Below, one piece after another: positions 52,775 to 62,396 of a DNA stretch of 64,000 nt; positions within the stretch are counted from its first letter, which is position 1, and every line of letters begins with the position of its first letter. The DNA comes from Pedobacter sp. MC2016-24 (GTDB lineage: Bacteria; Bacteroidota; Bacteroidia; Sphingobacteriales; Sphingobacteriaceae). A program made the translations under genes and the position numbers. The stretch spans positions 806,001 through 870,000 of the forward strand of contig NZ_JADFBX010000001.1 in assembly GCF_015223055.1 (NCBI RefSeq). The letters run 5' to 3'. Under the pieces are notes generated by a model. That model was not told the DNA's origin. It ran no database searches and worked only from the letters and a program-made list of their open reading frames with translations.

Positions 52775-53572
52775 ATGGACTATAAAAAATTAAGTGCGGC
52801 AGCGCAGGCCTCTTTTAGCGAAAACGGCTATGTACTGATCAAAGGAATGCTCAACCCGGAGGAAGTAAAAAAGCTGTATGACATTGCGATTCACGACCAG
52901 GTGATCAGCAATAAATCATTTGACAGAGGAGATGCCAATGGCCTCAGAACCAAACTGGCCCTGTGGTATTCCCTGGGCGACGATGCCTATAGCCTGTTGG
53001 CGCGCTCCAAACGTATTGTTGAAGGCGTAGCCTTGTTGCTTGGCGGAGAACCTGCTCATTTTCATTCCAAGCTGATGCAGAAAGAGCCCAAAGTAGGTGG
53101 TGCCTGGGAATGGCACCAGGATTATGGCTACTGGTACCGCGATGGCTTCCTGTATCCGCAGATGTTGAGCGTGCTCACGGCTTTAAGCCCTTCGACCAGG
53201 GAGAACGGTTGCCTGCAAGTCATTAAGGGCTCACACCTGACCGGAAGGATCGAACACGGCTTTAGCGGCGAACAGGTTGGTGCCAACCAGGAAAGAGTAG
53301 ACGAATTGTTGAAGCGGCTGGAACTGGTGTATGTAGAGATGGAAGCGGGCGATACTTTATTCTTCCACAGCAACACTTTACACCGTTCGGATGCGAACCT
53401 GAGCGATGCCCCGAGATGGTCCCTGATTTCGGCCTATAACCTGATCAGCAACAAACCTTACAAAGGAAACTACCCCTCCGCAACCGAAGCCATACAGGTG
53501 GTAAACGATGAGACTTTACTGGCATCAAACAGTGAAGGAATACAGGAAGATGCGAATTTTTTAGTGAAATAA
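52775..53572 (+). CDS. Phytanoyl-CoA dioxygenase (PhyH) family protein, first paralogue
   Basis: The 265-residue non-heme iron/2-oxoglutarate dioxygenase has the iron ligands in WEWHQDYGYWYRDG near 112 (HxD) and FFHSNTLHRSDANLSDAP near 195 (distal His), with the 2-oxoglutarate-binding Arg after it. Substrates of family members vary widely; beside sugar genes it probably oxidises a modified sugar. It directly follows the uronate transporter. A second PhyH lies at the right edge of the window. Confidence 0.87.
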   Translation: MDYKKLSAAAQASFSENGYVLIKGMLNPEEVKKLYDIAIHDQVISNKSFDRGDANGLRTKLALWYSLGDDAYSLLARSKRIVEGVALLLGGEPAHFHSKLMQKEPKVGGAWEWHQDYGYWYRDGFLYPQMLSVLTALSPSTRENGCLQVIKGSHLTGRIEHGFSGEQVGANQERVDELLKRLELVYVEMEAGDTLFFHSNTLHRSDANLSDAPRWSLISAYNLISNKPYKGNYPSATEAIQVVNDETLLASNSEGIQEDANFLVK

Positions 53573-53653
53573 AGCCGCGTATTCTTTTTACACATTTGGT
53601 TTTTTTCCCGGATTTAATAATACTTTTACAAAAGGAATTCGAGATAAGCGCAA

Positions 53654-54715
53654 ATGAAAACAAATATGCAAACTGGTGTGAAGGAAATAGCGAGGAGGGC
53701 AAATGTTTCTATAGGAACTGTTGATCGGGTACTACACAACAGGACTGGAGTTTCAGATACGACCAGGAACAAGATATTGGCCATTATGAAAGATCTGGAC
53801 TACCAGCCCAACATTTTAGCCCGTAGACTGGCCTCTAAAAAAGTACTGCACTTTGCCAGTTTAATACCTGCTGTTTCTGCAGAAACTGACTTTTGGGATG
53901 CCCCGGGTAAAGGCATTGAAATGGCCGAGGCCGAGATCAAGCAATTTGGCATTGTGATCGATAAATATTTTTACGATCAGAACGACAAACAGTCTTTTGT
54001 AAAACAAACCAAAAACATCCTTAAAACTGAGGTGGACGGTGTATTGGTTGCACCGATTTTTATTGAGGAGTCGCTGGCCTTTTCCAAGCTCTGCAACCTG
54101 AAGAAAATTCCGCAGGTATTCATCAATTCTGATATCCCGAATGAATCCAGGCTAAGTTATATTGGTCCGGATTTATTTCAAAGCGGACACCTGAGTGCCC
54201 ATATGGTGAACTACCTGGTTAAAGCAGGCGATAAAATACTGGTGGTCAACATCTCTAAAGAGATCGACAGCTACCATCACCTGTCCAGAAAGGAAGAAGG
54301 TTTCAGGGCCTATTTCAAAGACCATGACAAGCAGGTGCGGATTGTAAAAACAGACATTACCCAGGATACAGATTACCTGTCTGTGGCCAAACGGCTGACC
54401 GAGGTATTGAAGGAACACAGTGATATCAAGGCCATTTTTGTGACCAATTCCAGGGTATTTTCTGTGGCCCAGTTTTTAGAAAAAACAAAACAGGAACATA
54501 TTTTCCTGGTGGGTTACGATTTCTTACCGCAAAGTATTGAGCATTTGAAAAAAGGGGTGATCGACTTTCTGATCTGTCAGAAACCCCAGGAACAAGGGTA
54601 TAAAGGCATCATGACCTTGTATCAAAACGTGGTTTTAAACGGAGAAACCGAAGCCACGCATTACATGCCGATCGACATCATTACCAGAGAGAATTACAAA
54701 TCATACCGAAACTAA
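53654..54715 (+). CDS. LacI family transcription regulator
   Basis: The 353-residue protein has the LacI helix-turn-helix and hinge (VKEIARRANVSIGTVDRVLH, then YQPNILARRLASKK) and a periplasmic-binding-protein-like sensor (about 68-353). An alternative start at 53666 drops four residues. It likely senses a sugar released by the locus. Its stop codon lies in the stem of a terminator shared with the convergent GH88 gene. Confidence 0.92.
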   Translation: MKTNMQTGVKEIARRANVSIGTVDRVLHNRTGVSDTTRNKILAIMKDLDYQPNILARRLASKKVLHFASLIPAVSAETDFWDAPGKGIEMAEAEIKQFGIVIDKYFYDQNDKQSFVKQTKNILKTEVDGVLVAPIFIEESLAFSKLCNLKKIPQVFINSDIPNESRLSYIGPDLFQSGHLSAHMVNYLVKAGDKILVVNISKEIDSYHHLSRKEEGFRAYFKDHDKQVRIVKTDITQDTDYLSVAKRLTEVLKEHSDIKAIFVTNSRVFSVAQFLEKTKQEHIFLVGYDFLPQSIEHLKKGVIDFLICQKPQEQGYKGIMTLYQNVVLNGETEATHYMPIDIITRENYKSYRN

Positions 54716-54740
54716 CAGCCTATACAGCTGTTAGTTTTTT
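54710..54740 (+). terminator. Terminator at the LacI/GH88 convergence
   Basis: AACTAACAGC and GCTGTTAGTT form a perfect 10-bp stem with a seven-base loop followed by a six-T run. The stem contains the LacI stop codon and the last codons of GH88 on the other strand. Confidence 0.88.
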
Positions 54741-55889
54741 ATACCTCAATAAGGCTTCCAGGTAATAATAATCTGCGTAAATGATTGGCGTATCGATTTC
54801 AGATTTACCCGGCTTATGCCCTACCGAATGTTTCAGGATGAAGTAGTTGTTCTCCTTTACACTAGCAGTGTAAGCGGGCGAGGACAAACTCGCCAGCATT
54901 TGCTCGGCTGTACGGAAGTACAAATCTTTATGCTGTTTGCTATAGGTGCTCAATTCTAAAAAAGCCGATGCAAATACCGCAGCTGCCGAGGCATCCCTTT
55001 CTTCGTTTGGTGCGTCAAAATCCCAATACGGAATTTTATCGGCCGGAAGATTAGGATGGTTGATCACAAAGTTGGCGATACCTTCTGCTTGTTTCAGGTA
55101 TTTTTTATCTTTCGTTTCCCGGTACATCATGGTGTAGCCATATACTGCCCAGGCTTGTCCCCTGGCCCATGCCGATGAATCTGCGGCACCCTGGTGTGTT
55201 TTTTTCCTGAACACTTTCGTCCCCGGCAAATAACAGATCACATGGTAACTGCTGTAATCTTTTCTAAAATGGTGTTTTAAGGTATTGTCGGCATGCGTTA
55301 CTGCAATGTTATACAGCTTTTTATCCTTTGATTGTCTGGCCGCCCAGAATAAAAACTCCAGGTTCATCATGTTGTCTATGATTACCGGATACTCGCAGTC
55401 TGCATGTTTGTCCCAGGATTTGATCAGCCCATAAGCAGGATTAAACCGGGTAGCCAAAGCATTTGCTCCCGTTACCATGGGTTCTATGTAATCTTTATTG
55501 CCGGTCAGCCGGTAACCATTTCCGTAAGGGCAATACAGCATAAAACCCAGGTCATGCGTACTGGTATTGTGCTTTTCTTTGTCCAAAGCCCGGGTCCAGC
55601 GGTCTGCCGCAGCTTTCCATTCAGCCCCGCCGGTATATTCATACAAATACCATAACGCACCGCCGAAAAAGCCGCTGCACCACCAATCAGAGGTCCTGTC
55701 GTACGGTTCCCCGTTGGGTTTTGTAGATTGCGGAAATTTAGTCAGGTCCGGGTGACTGGCCAGCATCAGCTGATATTGCTTTGCAGCCAGGCCAAATGCC
55801 TGATCCACATCTACCAATGGCTTTTTCTGGGCCAGGCTTTGAAAAAGGATGGAAGTCATTAAAATAAAAAGTGCTGCTGTTCTCTTCAT
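54720..55889 (-). CDS. GH88 unsaturated glucuronyl hydrolase
   Basis: The 389-residue protein has a signal peptide and an (alpha/alpha)6 barrel. GH88 markers are DWWCSGFFGGALWYLYEYTG near 68, the first catalytic Asp in THDLGFMLYCPYGNGYRLTG near 115, the second in IIDNMMNLEFLFWAARQ near 172 and ARGQAWAVYGYTMMYRETKD. The enzyme removes delta-4,5-unsaturated uronic acid left by lyases, matching PL8 and the jelly-roll lyase here. It is the last gene of its operon. Confidence 0.93.
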   Translation of the reverse strand: MKRTAALFILMTSILFQSLAQKKPLVDVDQAFGLAAKQYQLMLASHPDLTKFPQSTKPNGEPYDRTSDWWCSGFFGGALWYLYEYTGGAEWKAAADRWTRALDKEKHNTSTHDLGFMLYCPYGNGYRLTGNKDYIEPMVTGANALATRFNPAYGLIKSWDKHADCEYPVIIDNMMNLEFLFWAARQSKDKKLYNIAVTHADNTLKHHFRKDYSSYHVICYLPGTKVFRKKTHQGAADSSAWARGQAWAVYGYTMMYRETKDKKYLKQAEGIANFVINHPNLPADKIPYWDFDAPNEERDASAAAVFASAFLELSTYSKQHKDLYFRTAEQMLASLSSPAYTASVKENNYFILKHSVGHKPGKSEIDTPIIYADYYYLEALLRYKKLTAV

Positions 55890-55922
55890 ATCTGGATGGA
55901 TATTAAATGTTACTTGGTTTAT

Positions 55923-57998
55923 TTAATTCAATTGGAAAGTTACGGTTGCCCCTTTCTGGTCCCCTTGTGGCAGGCTGACCGGAAAAGGTTCTTTAATTTC
56001 AAGTTGTGCAGAACGAAAACCCAGGTGCAGATCTGTCAAAGTCTGCGTAGGATCTGCAACGTACAGCACCGGACTCCTGGTTTTAAGGTTTTTCACCATG
56101 AGCACACAAGGCTGATCTGCGGTGATTGAAAAATCGGGCTGCAGCAAAGTTCCGGCTTCGTGAAATACCACCTGAACCATTTGCAAAGTCTCGTTTTCCA
56201 CCGCCTGTATGGCAGGCGTATTGGCCAGGATCCGGGTATTTAAAGTTGGATTGTTTATCATTTCCTGCTCGCTCATGCCAGGTTTGACCACATAGGCATA
56301 CGTTTGCCGGAGCGGATCATGGCCATGGTCGAACCACAACTTGAACACCTTTCCCTGTACCGGCGCTTTAGACCGGTTTGCATTGATCAGGAACCAACTG
56401 CCGGTTTGCTTTTCGCTGGTCCATCTGACATTGCCCTGCGCAGGAAAATAATAGGCAATGCTGTCCTGCCAGATGCGCTTGATCCCCTGGTCGAAAACCT
56501 TTACCGGGCCTTTTGCCCAGGCCTGATTAACCGTGGTGGTGATGACTTCCTTAGCCATGCTACTGATATCGGCCCCCAGGCAGACCACCTCATCGTCAAA
56601 GAAAAACCAGGCTTTTTTTGCGGTTACCTCATCGTAATTCAACTGATAAACGGTTGTTCCGTATATGCTGTCGGATGTTCCGCCAATAAAGGCCCCTACC
56701 CCTCTTTCGCCCCAGTCAATCGTCATCTTTTGATCTACGGGATAATCCCTGCCGGTTACGCCCGGTATTTTATCCCATTCCCAAACCGGCATTATGTTGA
56801 AATACTCGGCACCGGTACGTTGGATATTGGTGGAGCCATCCGGTAAAAATTTAGCCTTCAGGTTCTCCTTATTTCCAGATTCTGTCCTGACGGTGCGTTT
56901 AGAAACTGTGCGCACATTAAAGGAGTAAGCCGGGCGGTTGTGTATGGTGTAATCGCCTTTGTAAAAATGGGTATGGCCGGGTTTAATCCCAAAATCGGGG
57001 GCCCGGATTTGCTGGATCCGTTGATCGGCCGCATCCAATAACACGGCATTTTCAGGATTCACCAGTTTGGCCAGGGCCAGTAAACTGTGTGTTCCGGCCT
57101 GGGTACTGATGTTCATTTTATCCAGTACATCGTTTCTGGAAATGCCCCGGCCTTCGGTATTGAAATCAATGTAGCGGCCGCGGATTGTTTTTAAGAAAGT
57201 ACCCGTTAAATAATGGTCTAAGATCTTCAGCTTTTCTTCGGGGAGCGCATAAGCAGTACCCCGCAACCAGGAGGCTACTTTATAGGCCCCGATTAGAAAG
57301 ACCTGACCGTAGCTGGCAATCTGCAATTGCGGTCCGTGCTGCAGATAAGCATAATCCTGTTGCAGGCCCTGCCGGTTTCCCAGGGTAACGGGTAAAAAAG
57401 CCTGATGCGCGGCCGAATCCATCAGGGTTTGGTCTTTGGTCAGGCAAGCCCGATACATCATGTGCACCGCAATGTCTACTTTATTGGCACCTACTACCCG
57501 CAGCACATCTCCTTGTTTCATGGCCCTGATTAAAGAATCCTGCAAAGTTGCCGGTAAGGTATTGCTGCCTTTTAAAAGCAGCAGGATCTCGCCGATGGCG
57601 GTTGGCGATGCAATGTCGTTTTGAAACCAGTTGGTGCTTACCGGCCGCTGTTGCAGCCAATACCGCAAAGCGGAGACCATTTTCCGGGCCAGTTGCCCAT
57701 CAACCGGCGTACCAGTGGTGTGTAAAGCAAGTGCGAACTGTTTCAGCCGGTTCAAATGGCTTAGCGGCGCCCAATTGGTTTCTGCGCGACTGGCATAATC
57801 AATGTCGGGCCAGCGCCCCTCAGGTTGAATGCTTAGTACATGCTTTTTAAAGTCCTGAGCGGATGCGCTGATTTCAGCATCTGCTTTGATAAAATCTGTA
57901 ATCCTGGATTCAATCCTTTGAAATTCATCCTGACCATGCGCCTTACCCAGGGTAAAACAAAGCATGACCAGGATGCTGTAAAATATGACTAACCTCAT
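55923..57998 (-). CDS. Polysaccharide lyase family 8 (chondroitin AC/hyaluronate/xanthan lyase type)
   Basis: The 691-residue secreted protein has an alpha-toroid followed by beta-sandwiches, as in PL8. The catalytic motif YLQHGPQLQIASYGQV (His and Tyr) is near 215, the RGISRNDVLDKMN segment with Arg near 280, and the family signature EYFNIMPVWEWDKIPGVTG near 400. PL8 enzymes cleave glucuronate-containing polymers by beta-elimination. Whether the substrate is hyaluronan-like, chondroitin-like, xanthan-like or something else is open. Confidence 0.92.
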   Translation of the reverse strand: MRLVIFYSILVMLCFTLGKAHGQDEFQRIESRITDFIKADAEISASAQDFKKHVLSIQPEGRWPDIDYASRAETNWAPLSHLNRLKQFALALHTTGTPVDGQLARKMVSALRYWLQQRPVSTNWFQNDIASPTAIGEILLLLKGSNTLPATLQDSLIRAMKQGDVLRVVGANKVDIAVHMMYRACLTKDQTLMDSAAHQAFLPVTLGNRQGLQQDYAYLQHGPQLQIASYGQVFLIGAYKVASWLRGTAYALPEEKLKILDHYLTGTFLKTIRGRYIDFNTEGRGISRNDVLDKMNISTQAGTHSLLALAKLVNPENAVLLDAADQRIQQIRAPDFGIKPGHTHFYKGDYTIHNRPAYSFNVRTVSKRTVRTESGNKENLKAKFLPDGSTNIQRTGAEYFNIMPVWEWDKIPGVTGRDYPVDQKMTIDWGERGVGAFIGGTSDSIYGTTVYQLNYDEVTAKKAWFFFDDEVVCLGADISSMAKEVITTTVNQAWAKGPVKVFDQGIKRIWQDSIAYYFPAQGNVRWTSEKQTGSWFLINANRSKAPVQGKVFKLWFDHGHDPLRQTYAYVVKPGMSEQEMINNPTLNTRILANTPAIQAVENETLQMVQVVFHEAGTLLQPDFSITADQPCVLMVKNLKTRSPVLYVADPTQTLTDLHLGFRSAQLEIKEPFPVSLPQGDQKGATVTFQLN

Positions 57999-58017
57999 GA
58001 AATTAAATATAGGTCAT

Positions 58018-59484
58018 TTAATTAACCTTTACATTGGTTGACTTATACGTATGCAATAATTTTTTCTGGTCAATTTGCTGAAAGGTAATTTTTTTCAATT
58101 CGGCACCATGAACATCGTCCATGACGATGGGCAGGCGGTAATCTTTCTTTTCTGCTTTCAACTGCAGGTTAGAGAAATTGATGTTTTTTGCGTGCCGCAC
58201 ATAAATGCCCCATGCCGGGATTTCTTTGAACATCGAAAACTCCGGATAACCAGCGGCCTCTTCCGGAATGCTGTCTAATTTATCCAATGGCACGTAGGCC
58301 ATGTATTTGGTTCCGGCGCCCGGATACGTAATTTCAAAATTGCTGAAGGTTACGTCCTCAATGTATTGTCCGGGTAAACCGGCAATGATGATCGGAGAAA
58401 TGTTTCTTGGCATGTCCTCAATCGGCCCTTCATAATCGTAACCGGCATCGGCTTTACCCAAAGGCACATCCGCCACCACATTTTTGATGGATACCCTTTT
58501 CAAGGTCGACTTTTTACCGGGAATACGCTCCCCTAACCGTAAGAAGATCACATGACCTGTATTGGTACTTTTTAAGCCATCTACTACAATGTCTTCCAAA
58601 AAGCCACCGTCAACACTTTGTAAAGCAATCGCAGAGCGATAGGTATTGTATACGGTATTGTTCAGGATCTTGATGTTTCTGAAGCCACCTTTACCCGCAG
58701 TACCCAATTTAATGCCGTTGGCGCTGGTGCGTACAATGTTGTTTTCAATCAGCACATTGTGGCAGTAAAAACCTTCTGTATGTGATTTGAGACAAATCCC
58801 GTCATCGGCAGCATCGATTTTATTGTTGGTGATCACTACGTTATCACAATCTACAATGTCAATCCCATCGCTGTTCCAATAGGCCACGTTGTTTACCGTA
58901 ATGTTGTCGATGACCATATTTTTGCAGCGTTCGTAAGTCTGCAACCAGCAGGCAGAATTTTGCAGGATCAGGTCCTTGATGTTTACATTGACGCAGTTGT
59001 AAAAATAGATCACCATCGGGCGGATGGATTCCCGCGTGCGGTCATATTTGAGGATATCTACTATGAGTCCATCGTTGGCATAAGCAATGGAATTGTTAGC
59101 GAGGGGCCGGCCCTGCCCGTCGATCATGCCTTTACCGGTAATGCCAACATTTTCTACATCACGGGCATGGATCAGTGCGGTATTGCCGATTCTGTCGTAA
59201 TCAAAAGGATTGGTTGAGCCGAGTAAAACGGCACCTTCCTCCAGCTGAATGGTGACGTTGGATTTCAGGTAAATGGAACCGGTTAAATACCTGCCCACGT
59301 AAAAAACGAGTCTGCCGCCACCATTTTTACTGATGTAATCTATGGCAAACTGAATGGAACGGGTATTCATGGTTGAGCCATCAGATTTGATGTGGAAAAA
59401 CGAGGCTTTGTAATCTTTTGCAAAAACAGCCATACCCTGGAGCAGGATGAACAGCACCAGTATCACTTTCTTTTGATTTTTCAT
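58018..59484 (-). CDS. GH28-related right-handed beta-helix protein (polygalacturonase-like)
   Basis: The start at 59484 gives a signal peptide (MKNQKKVILVLFILLQGMAV) and 488 residues; longer starts overlap the upstream gene. The beta-helix carries the GH28 Asp residues in NSDGIDIVDCDNVVITN near 230 and AADDGICLKSH near 250. The usual Gly-His-Gly catalytic loop is replaced by SANGIKLGTAGKGG, so activity may differ from classical polygalacturonase. An ACCAAAC motif lies ten bases before this start. It is in operon with GH106 and PL8. Confidence 0.85.
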   Translation of the reverse strand: MKNQKKVILVLFILLQGMAVFAKDYKASFFHIKSDGSTMNTRSIQFAIDYISKNGGGRLVFYVGRYLTGSIYLKSNVTIQLEEGAVLLGSTNPFDYDRIGNTALIHARDVENVGITGKGMIDGQGRPLANNSIAYANDGLIVDILKYDRTRESIRPMVIYFYNCVNVNIKDLILQNSACWLQTYERCKNMVIDNITVNNVAYWNSDGIDIVDCDNVVITNNKIDAADDGICLKSHTEGFYCHNVLIENNIVRTSANGIKLGTAGKGGFRNIKILNNTVYNTYRSAIALQSVDGGFLEDIVVDGLKSTNTGHVIFLRLGERIPGKKSTLKRVSIKNVVADVPLGKADAGYDYEGPIEDMPRNISPIIIAGLPGQYIEDVTFSNFEITYPGAGTKYMAYVPLDKLDSIPEEAAGYPEFSMFKEIPAWGIYVRHAKNINFSNLQLKAEKKDYRLPIVMDDVHGAELKKITFQQIDQKKLLHTYKSTNVKVN

Positions 59485-59518
59485 AATTGTATAGTTTGGT
59501 TTCATCTTTTTATATTGG

Positions 59519-62386
59519 TTAAAACAGATTGACAGGGCCAACCAAGCCCATCGATTGCAGTGGTTGTTCTTTCTTTTTATTATTTGACCAGTATTGTGCA
59601 GTTGGATTTTCCGTTAATGATTTCATGTAGTTCAGCATCACTGTGGTTACTTTAATTTCAACCTGGTTTGTGCCCTTTTTCAAGAGGTTCCCGAGCGCAT
59701 AGGCCCTGCGCCCATACCATTGGGTGCCCAGGTTTTGCCCGTTCACAATCAGTTCCGCAATGCCAAATACCTGGCCCAGATCTGCATAACGCAGGCTTGC
59801 AGGATTTTCTACCGTAATGCTCTTTTTGTAAACTACCGTACCCGAAAAATAAGTAAAATCGGGCAGCTCTTTTAAGTCGCCCAGTTCTGTCATTTCCTGG
59901 ATTTTCACTGTACCGTCCATGTGCCTGAACTCGACGTTCCAGGCCGTTTTTAAGGCCATTGGCCTGGCGCTGATTTCGGGAACCGGATCCCAATCCTTAC
60001 CATTTCTGTCTTTGTTGAACACAATGATCCTGGAATCGGCCGGACAAAGTCTGAGTTTCAGGGTTCTATCTTTCAAGTCTAATTTGAAGCGTTCGCCAGT
60101 GGCTGCATCCCAAATCCAGGCTTGTCTTTTATCGGCAATCTCTGGTAAAAATGTCGCATCTAAATCGATACTGAGGTGTGCACTTGCGTTGTTAAACAGA
60201 AAGATCTCTGCATTTTTTGACTGGTAGCGCACCTGGGTGACAAAAGCATTTGGATTGGCGATTTTAACATAAGGATTGAGCTTATATCTGGCCTGTACTG
60301 TCTGGTACCATTCCTTAAAGTTTGCCGCTGGTTTTTGCAGGAAGATGAACTGATCCGGATAAGTTTTTAATTTGGCTACCCATTTTTTCACTTCCGCATC
60401 GTTCTGTTCATGATTCAGCCAGCCCAATGCCTGCTCCGGATAGGTTTCAATACAAAAAACCCGGCCTCCGGCCTTCACAAAATCATGTAATTTTTTTGCC
60501 GTTTGCGGCGAGATGCTTTTCACTTCTATCAAGAACAAGCTGTGGTACTTTCTTGGGCCATAGGTCATCCAACCACCTTTAAAATCAGCATCGGCAATAA
60601 CCTGTTCCGAAACATAGTCACAGGCATTTCCGTTCTGGTGCATAGATTCCCAGATCAGCTGCTGATATGCAGGAGTTACGCGCGAAGGAAAAGGTTCCAT
60701 TTGTGCCCCAAATTCAGACCACATGTCGCCAATTGGCGCCATGATCGCGATGTCGGCAAAAAAAGTGGCCTGTTGGAGCAAGGCAGACTGCCTTGCCCGG
60801 TAATCCGTATACAGTTTAAAATACGGCCACATGGTATTCTGTTCATTGAAATAGCCGCCATAGGTAATCCAGCCTGGAAAAGCAGCATCCGGCGGGGAGT
60901 AATTGAAGCCATGAAAAATGGGATGGGTAATTCCGGAGATCGTACTCTGATCACCGGCTATTTTGAATAGCTCCAGGGATTCGTTGAATACCATATCGGT
61001 ATTGGTGAGTTCTTCAGAGCTGATCAGCTTTTTACCTTTCAAATGCGCTGCCGAAGACACAAATTTATTGATCATGGTATTGCCACGCCCCAGATGCCAG
61101 GGATATTTCATAAAATCCCGTTCAGAGATCTCTTCGCCAATGCCATATTTCATCCAGGTTTCCCCTTCCGGAATGTCCATATCAAAGGTTCCTTCCAAAG
61201 GAAAATGCCCCCGGCCATAGCCCTGGCCCCTGGATTTGATTTTGTTTTCGGCACACCAGTCGACGAAACTTTTTGAAAACCTTTCCCGGAACAGTTCCGC
61301 CTTGGTATATTCAAAATCATAGCGCATGCGGCGCAGCATGCGGTCCATTTCCGGACTGGTGTTTACCGCATAATTTAAGTCGACGGTATTGCCCATCCTG
61401 CCGGTTTTAAACAAGATGAAAGGCAGGTATGGAAACAGGTCATAGCCCCTTCGTTTCTGAAATTCGGCCATCATATCGGTTGTCCAGTTGGCGCCTTCCA
61501 TTTCCAGGCTATCCAGGAAAAAAGAACGCACATCCGGTGCCAGTGGGCCAATGCGGTTTTGAATGGTATCGGTAATTTTATGGAGATAACTCTTGACTGC
61601 CTTTTCATTGAAATGATTCAATACCGGTCCGGTCCCGCCAGGCGCAGCCTGGATGACCTTCATGAAACCGTTTATTTTCACCAGGCCATACAAGGCAAAA
61701 TTTCCTTTTGGCAGGTCAATTTTCACCCCTTCATTGCGCACCCGGCTGGTGATGTTTTTCACCTGATCCATACTGGTCAGCGGGTCTGGCACTATGCTGA
61801 GGCCCAGCAGTTCCATTTTACGCCCGGTATAGGGGCTTAAAGTTGCGGGGTCAGCTTCTTTAAAAATATCAAATAAAGAGACTTCCGTTTTTAAAGGGCC
61901 GGTTAGTTTTTTCACGGCAATGACGACCACCTCTGCACATTCCTCAGGCGCTAAAAATCCGGCACCATAAGGAAAACCGGTACCTGCCAAAAGATCGCAG
62001 GTGAGGTCCAGCTTTTTGGCTTCGGTGAGGGTAAATTTCAATAAATCCACCCATTCGTCGCTTAGCCAGTCTACCGATGGAATATCCATATCGTCTGTAT
62101 TGGAGGGAAAGGAAATCGGGTTAATTTCTACCCCACCAATCCCGGCTTCTTTGAGCAGTTTCAGCTCACGGGCCAATTCCGTTCTTTCTATTTTGTTCCC
62201 ATTCCACCACCAGCGCACAAATGGCCGGTAGCCCATGGAAGGGTTTTTAAATTGCTGATACAGTTCATCATCCGGATCGGCGATCAGTGTATCTGCCAGC
62301 GAATTGGCAAAAGCATTATTTTTCAGCATCAATAAGCTGGCCACAGAAAAAATAGCACTTTGCTGTAAAAATGTTTTCCTTTTCAT
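59519..62386 (-). CDS. GH106-like glycoside hydrolase (alpha-L-rhamnosidase type)
   Basis: The 955-residue protein starts MKRKTFLQQSAIFSVASLLM, a signal sequence with some Tat character. The N-terminal TIM-barrel part has YRPFVRWWWNGNKIERTELA near 53 and LKEAGIGGVEINPISFP near 82, family marks of GH106, followed by a glutamine-amidotransferase-like middle part and a C-terminal beta-sandwich (LRYADLGQVFGIAELIVNGQ near 870). GH106 enzymes remove alpha-L-rhamnose from pectin and other polymers. It is ten bases downstream of an isomerase gene. Confidence 0.88.
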   Translation of the reverse strand: MKRKTFLQQSAIFSVASLLMLKNNAFANSLADTLIADPDDELYQQFKNPSMGYRPFVRWWWNGNKIERTELARELKLLKEAGIGGVEINPISFPSNTDDMDIPSVDWLSDEWVDLLKFTLTEAKKLDLTCDLLAGTGFPYGAGFLAPEECAEVVVIAVKKLTGPLKTEVSLFDIFKEADPATLSPYTGRKMELLGLSIVPDPLTSMDQVKNITSRVRNEGVKIDLPKGNFALYGLVKINGFMKVIQAAPGGTGPVLNHFNEKAVKSYLHKITDTIQNRIGPLAPDVRSFFLDSLEMEGANWTTDMMAEFQKRRGYDLFPYLPFILFKTGRMGNTVDLNYAVNTSPEMDRMLRRMRYDFEYTKAELFRERFSKSFVDWCAENKIKSRGQGYGRGHFPLEGTFDMDIPEGETWMKYGIGEEISERDFMKYPWHLGRGNTMINKFVSSAAHLKGKKLISSEELTNTDMVFNESLELFKIAGDQSTISGITHPIFHGFNYSPPDAAFPGWITYGGYFNEQNTMWPYFKLYTDYRARQSALLQQATFFADIAIMAPIGDMWSEFGAQMEPFPSRVTPAYQQLIWESMHQNGNACDYVSEQVIADADFKGGWMTYGPRKYHSLFLIEVKSISPQTAKKLHDFVKAGGRVFCIETYPEQALGWLNHEQNDAEVKKWVAKLKTYPDQFIFLQKPAANFKEWYQTVQARYKLNPYVKIANPNAFVTQVRYQSKNAEIFLFNNASAHLSIDLDATFLPEIADKRQAWIWDAATGERFKLDLKDRTLKLRLCPADSRIIVFNKDRNGKDWDPVPEISARPMALKTAWNVEFRHMDGTVKIQEMTELGDLKELPDFTYFSGTVVYKKSITVENPASLRYADLGQVFGIAELIVNGQNLGTQWYGRRAYALGNLLKKGTNQVEIKVTTVMLNYMKSLTENPTAQYWSNNKKKEQPLQSMGLVGPVNLF

Positions 62387-62396
62387 AATTTCCGGG

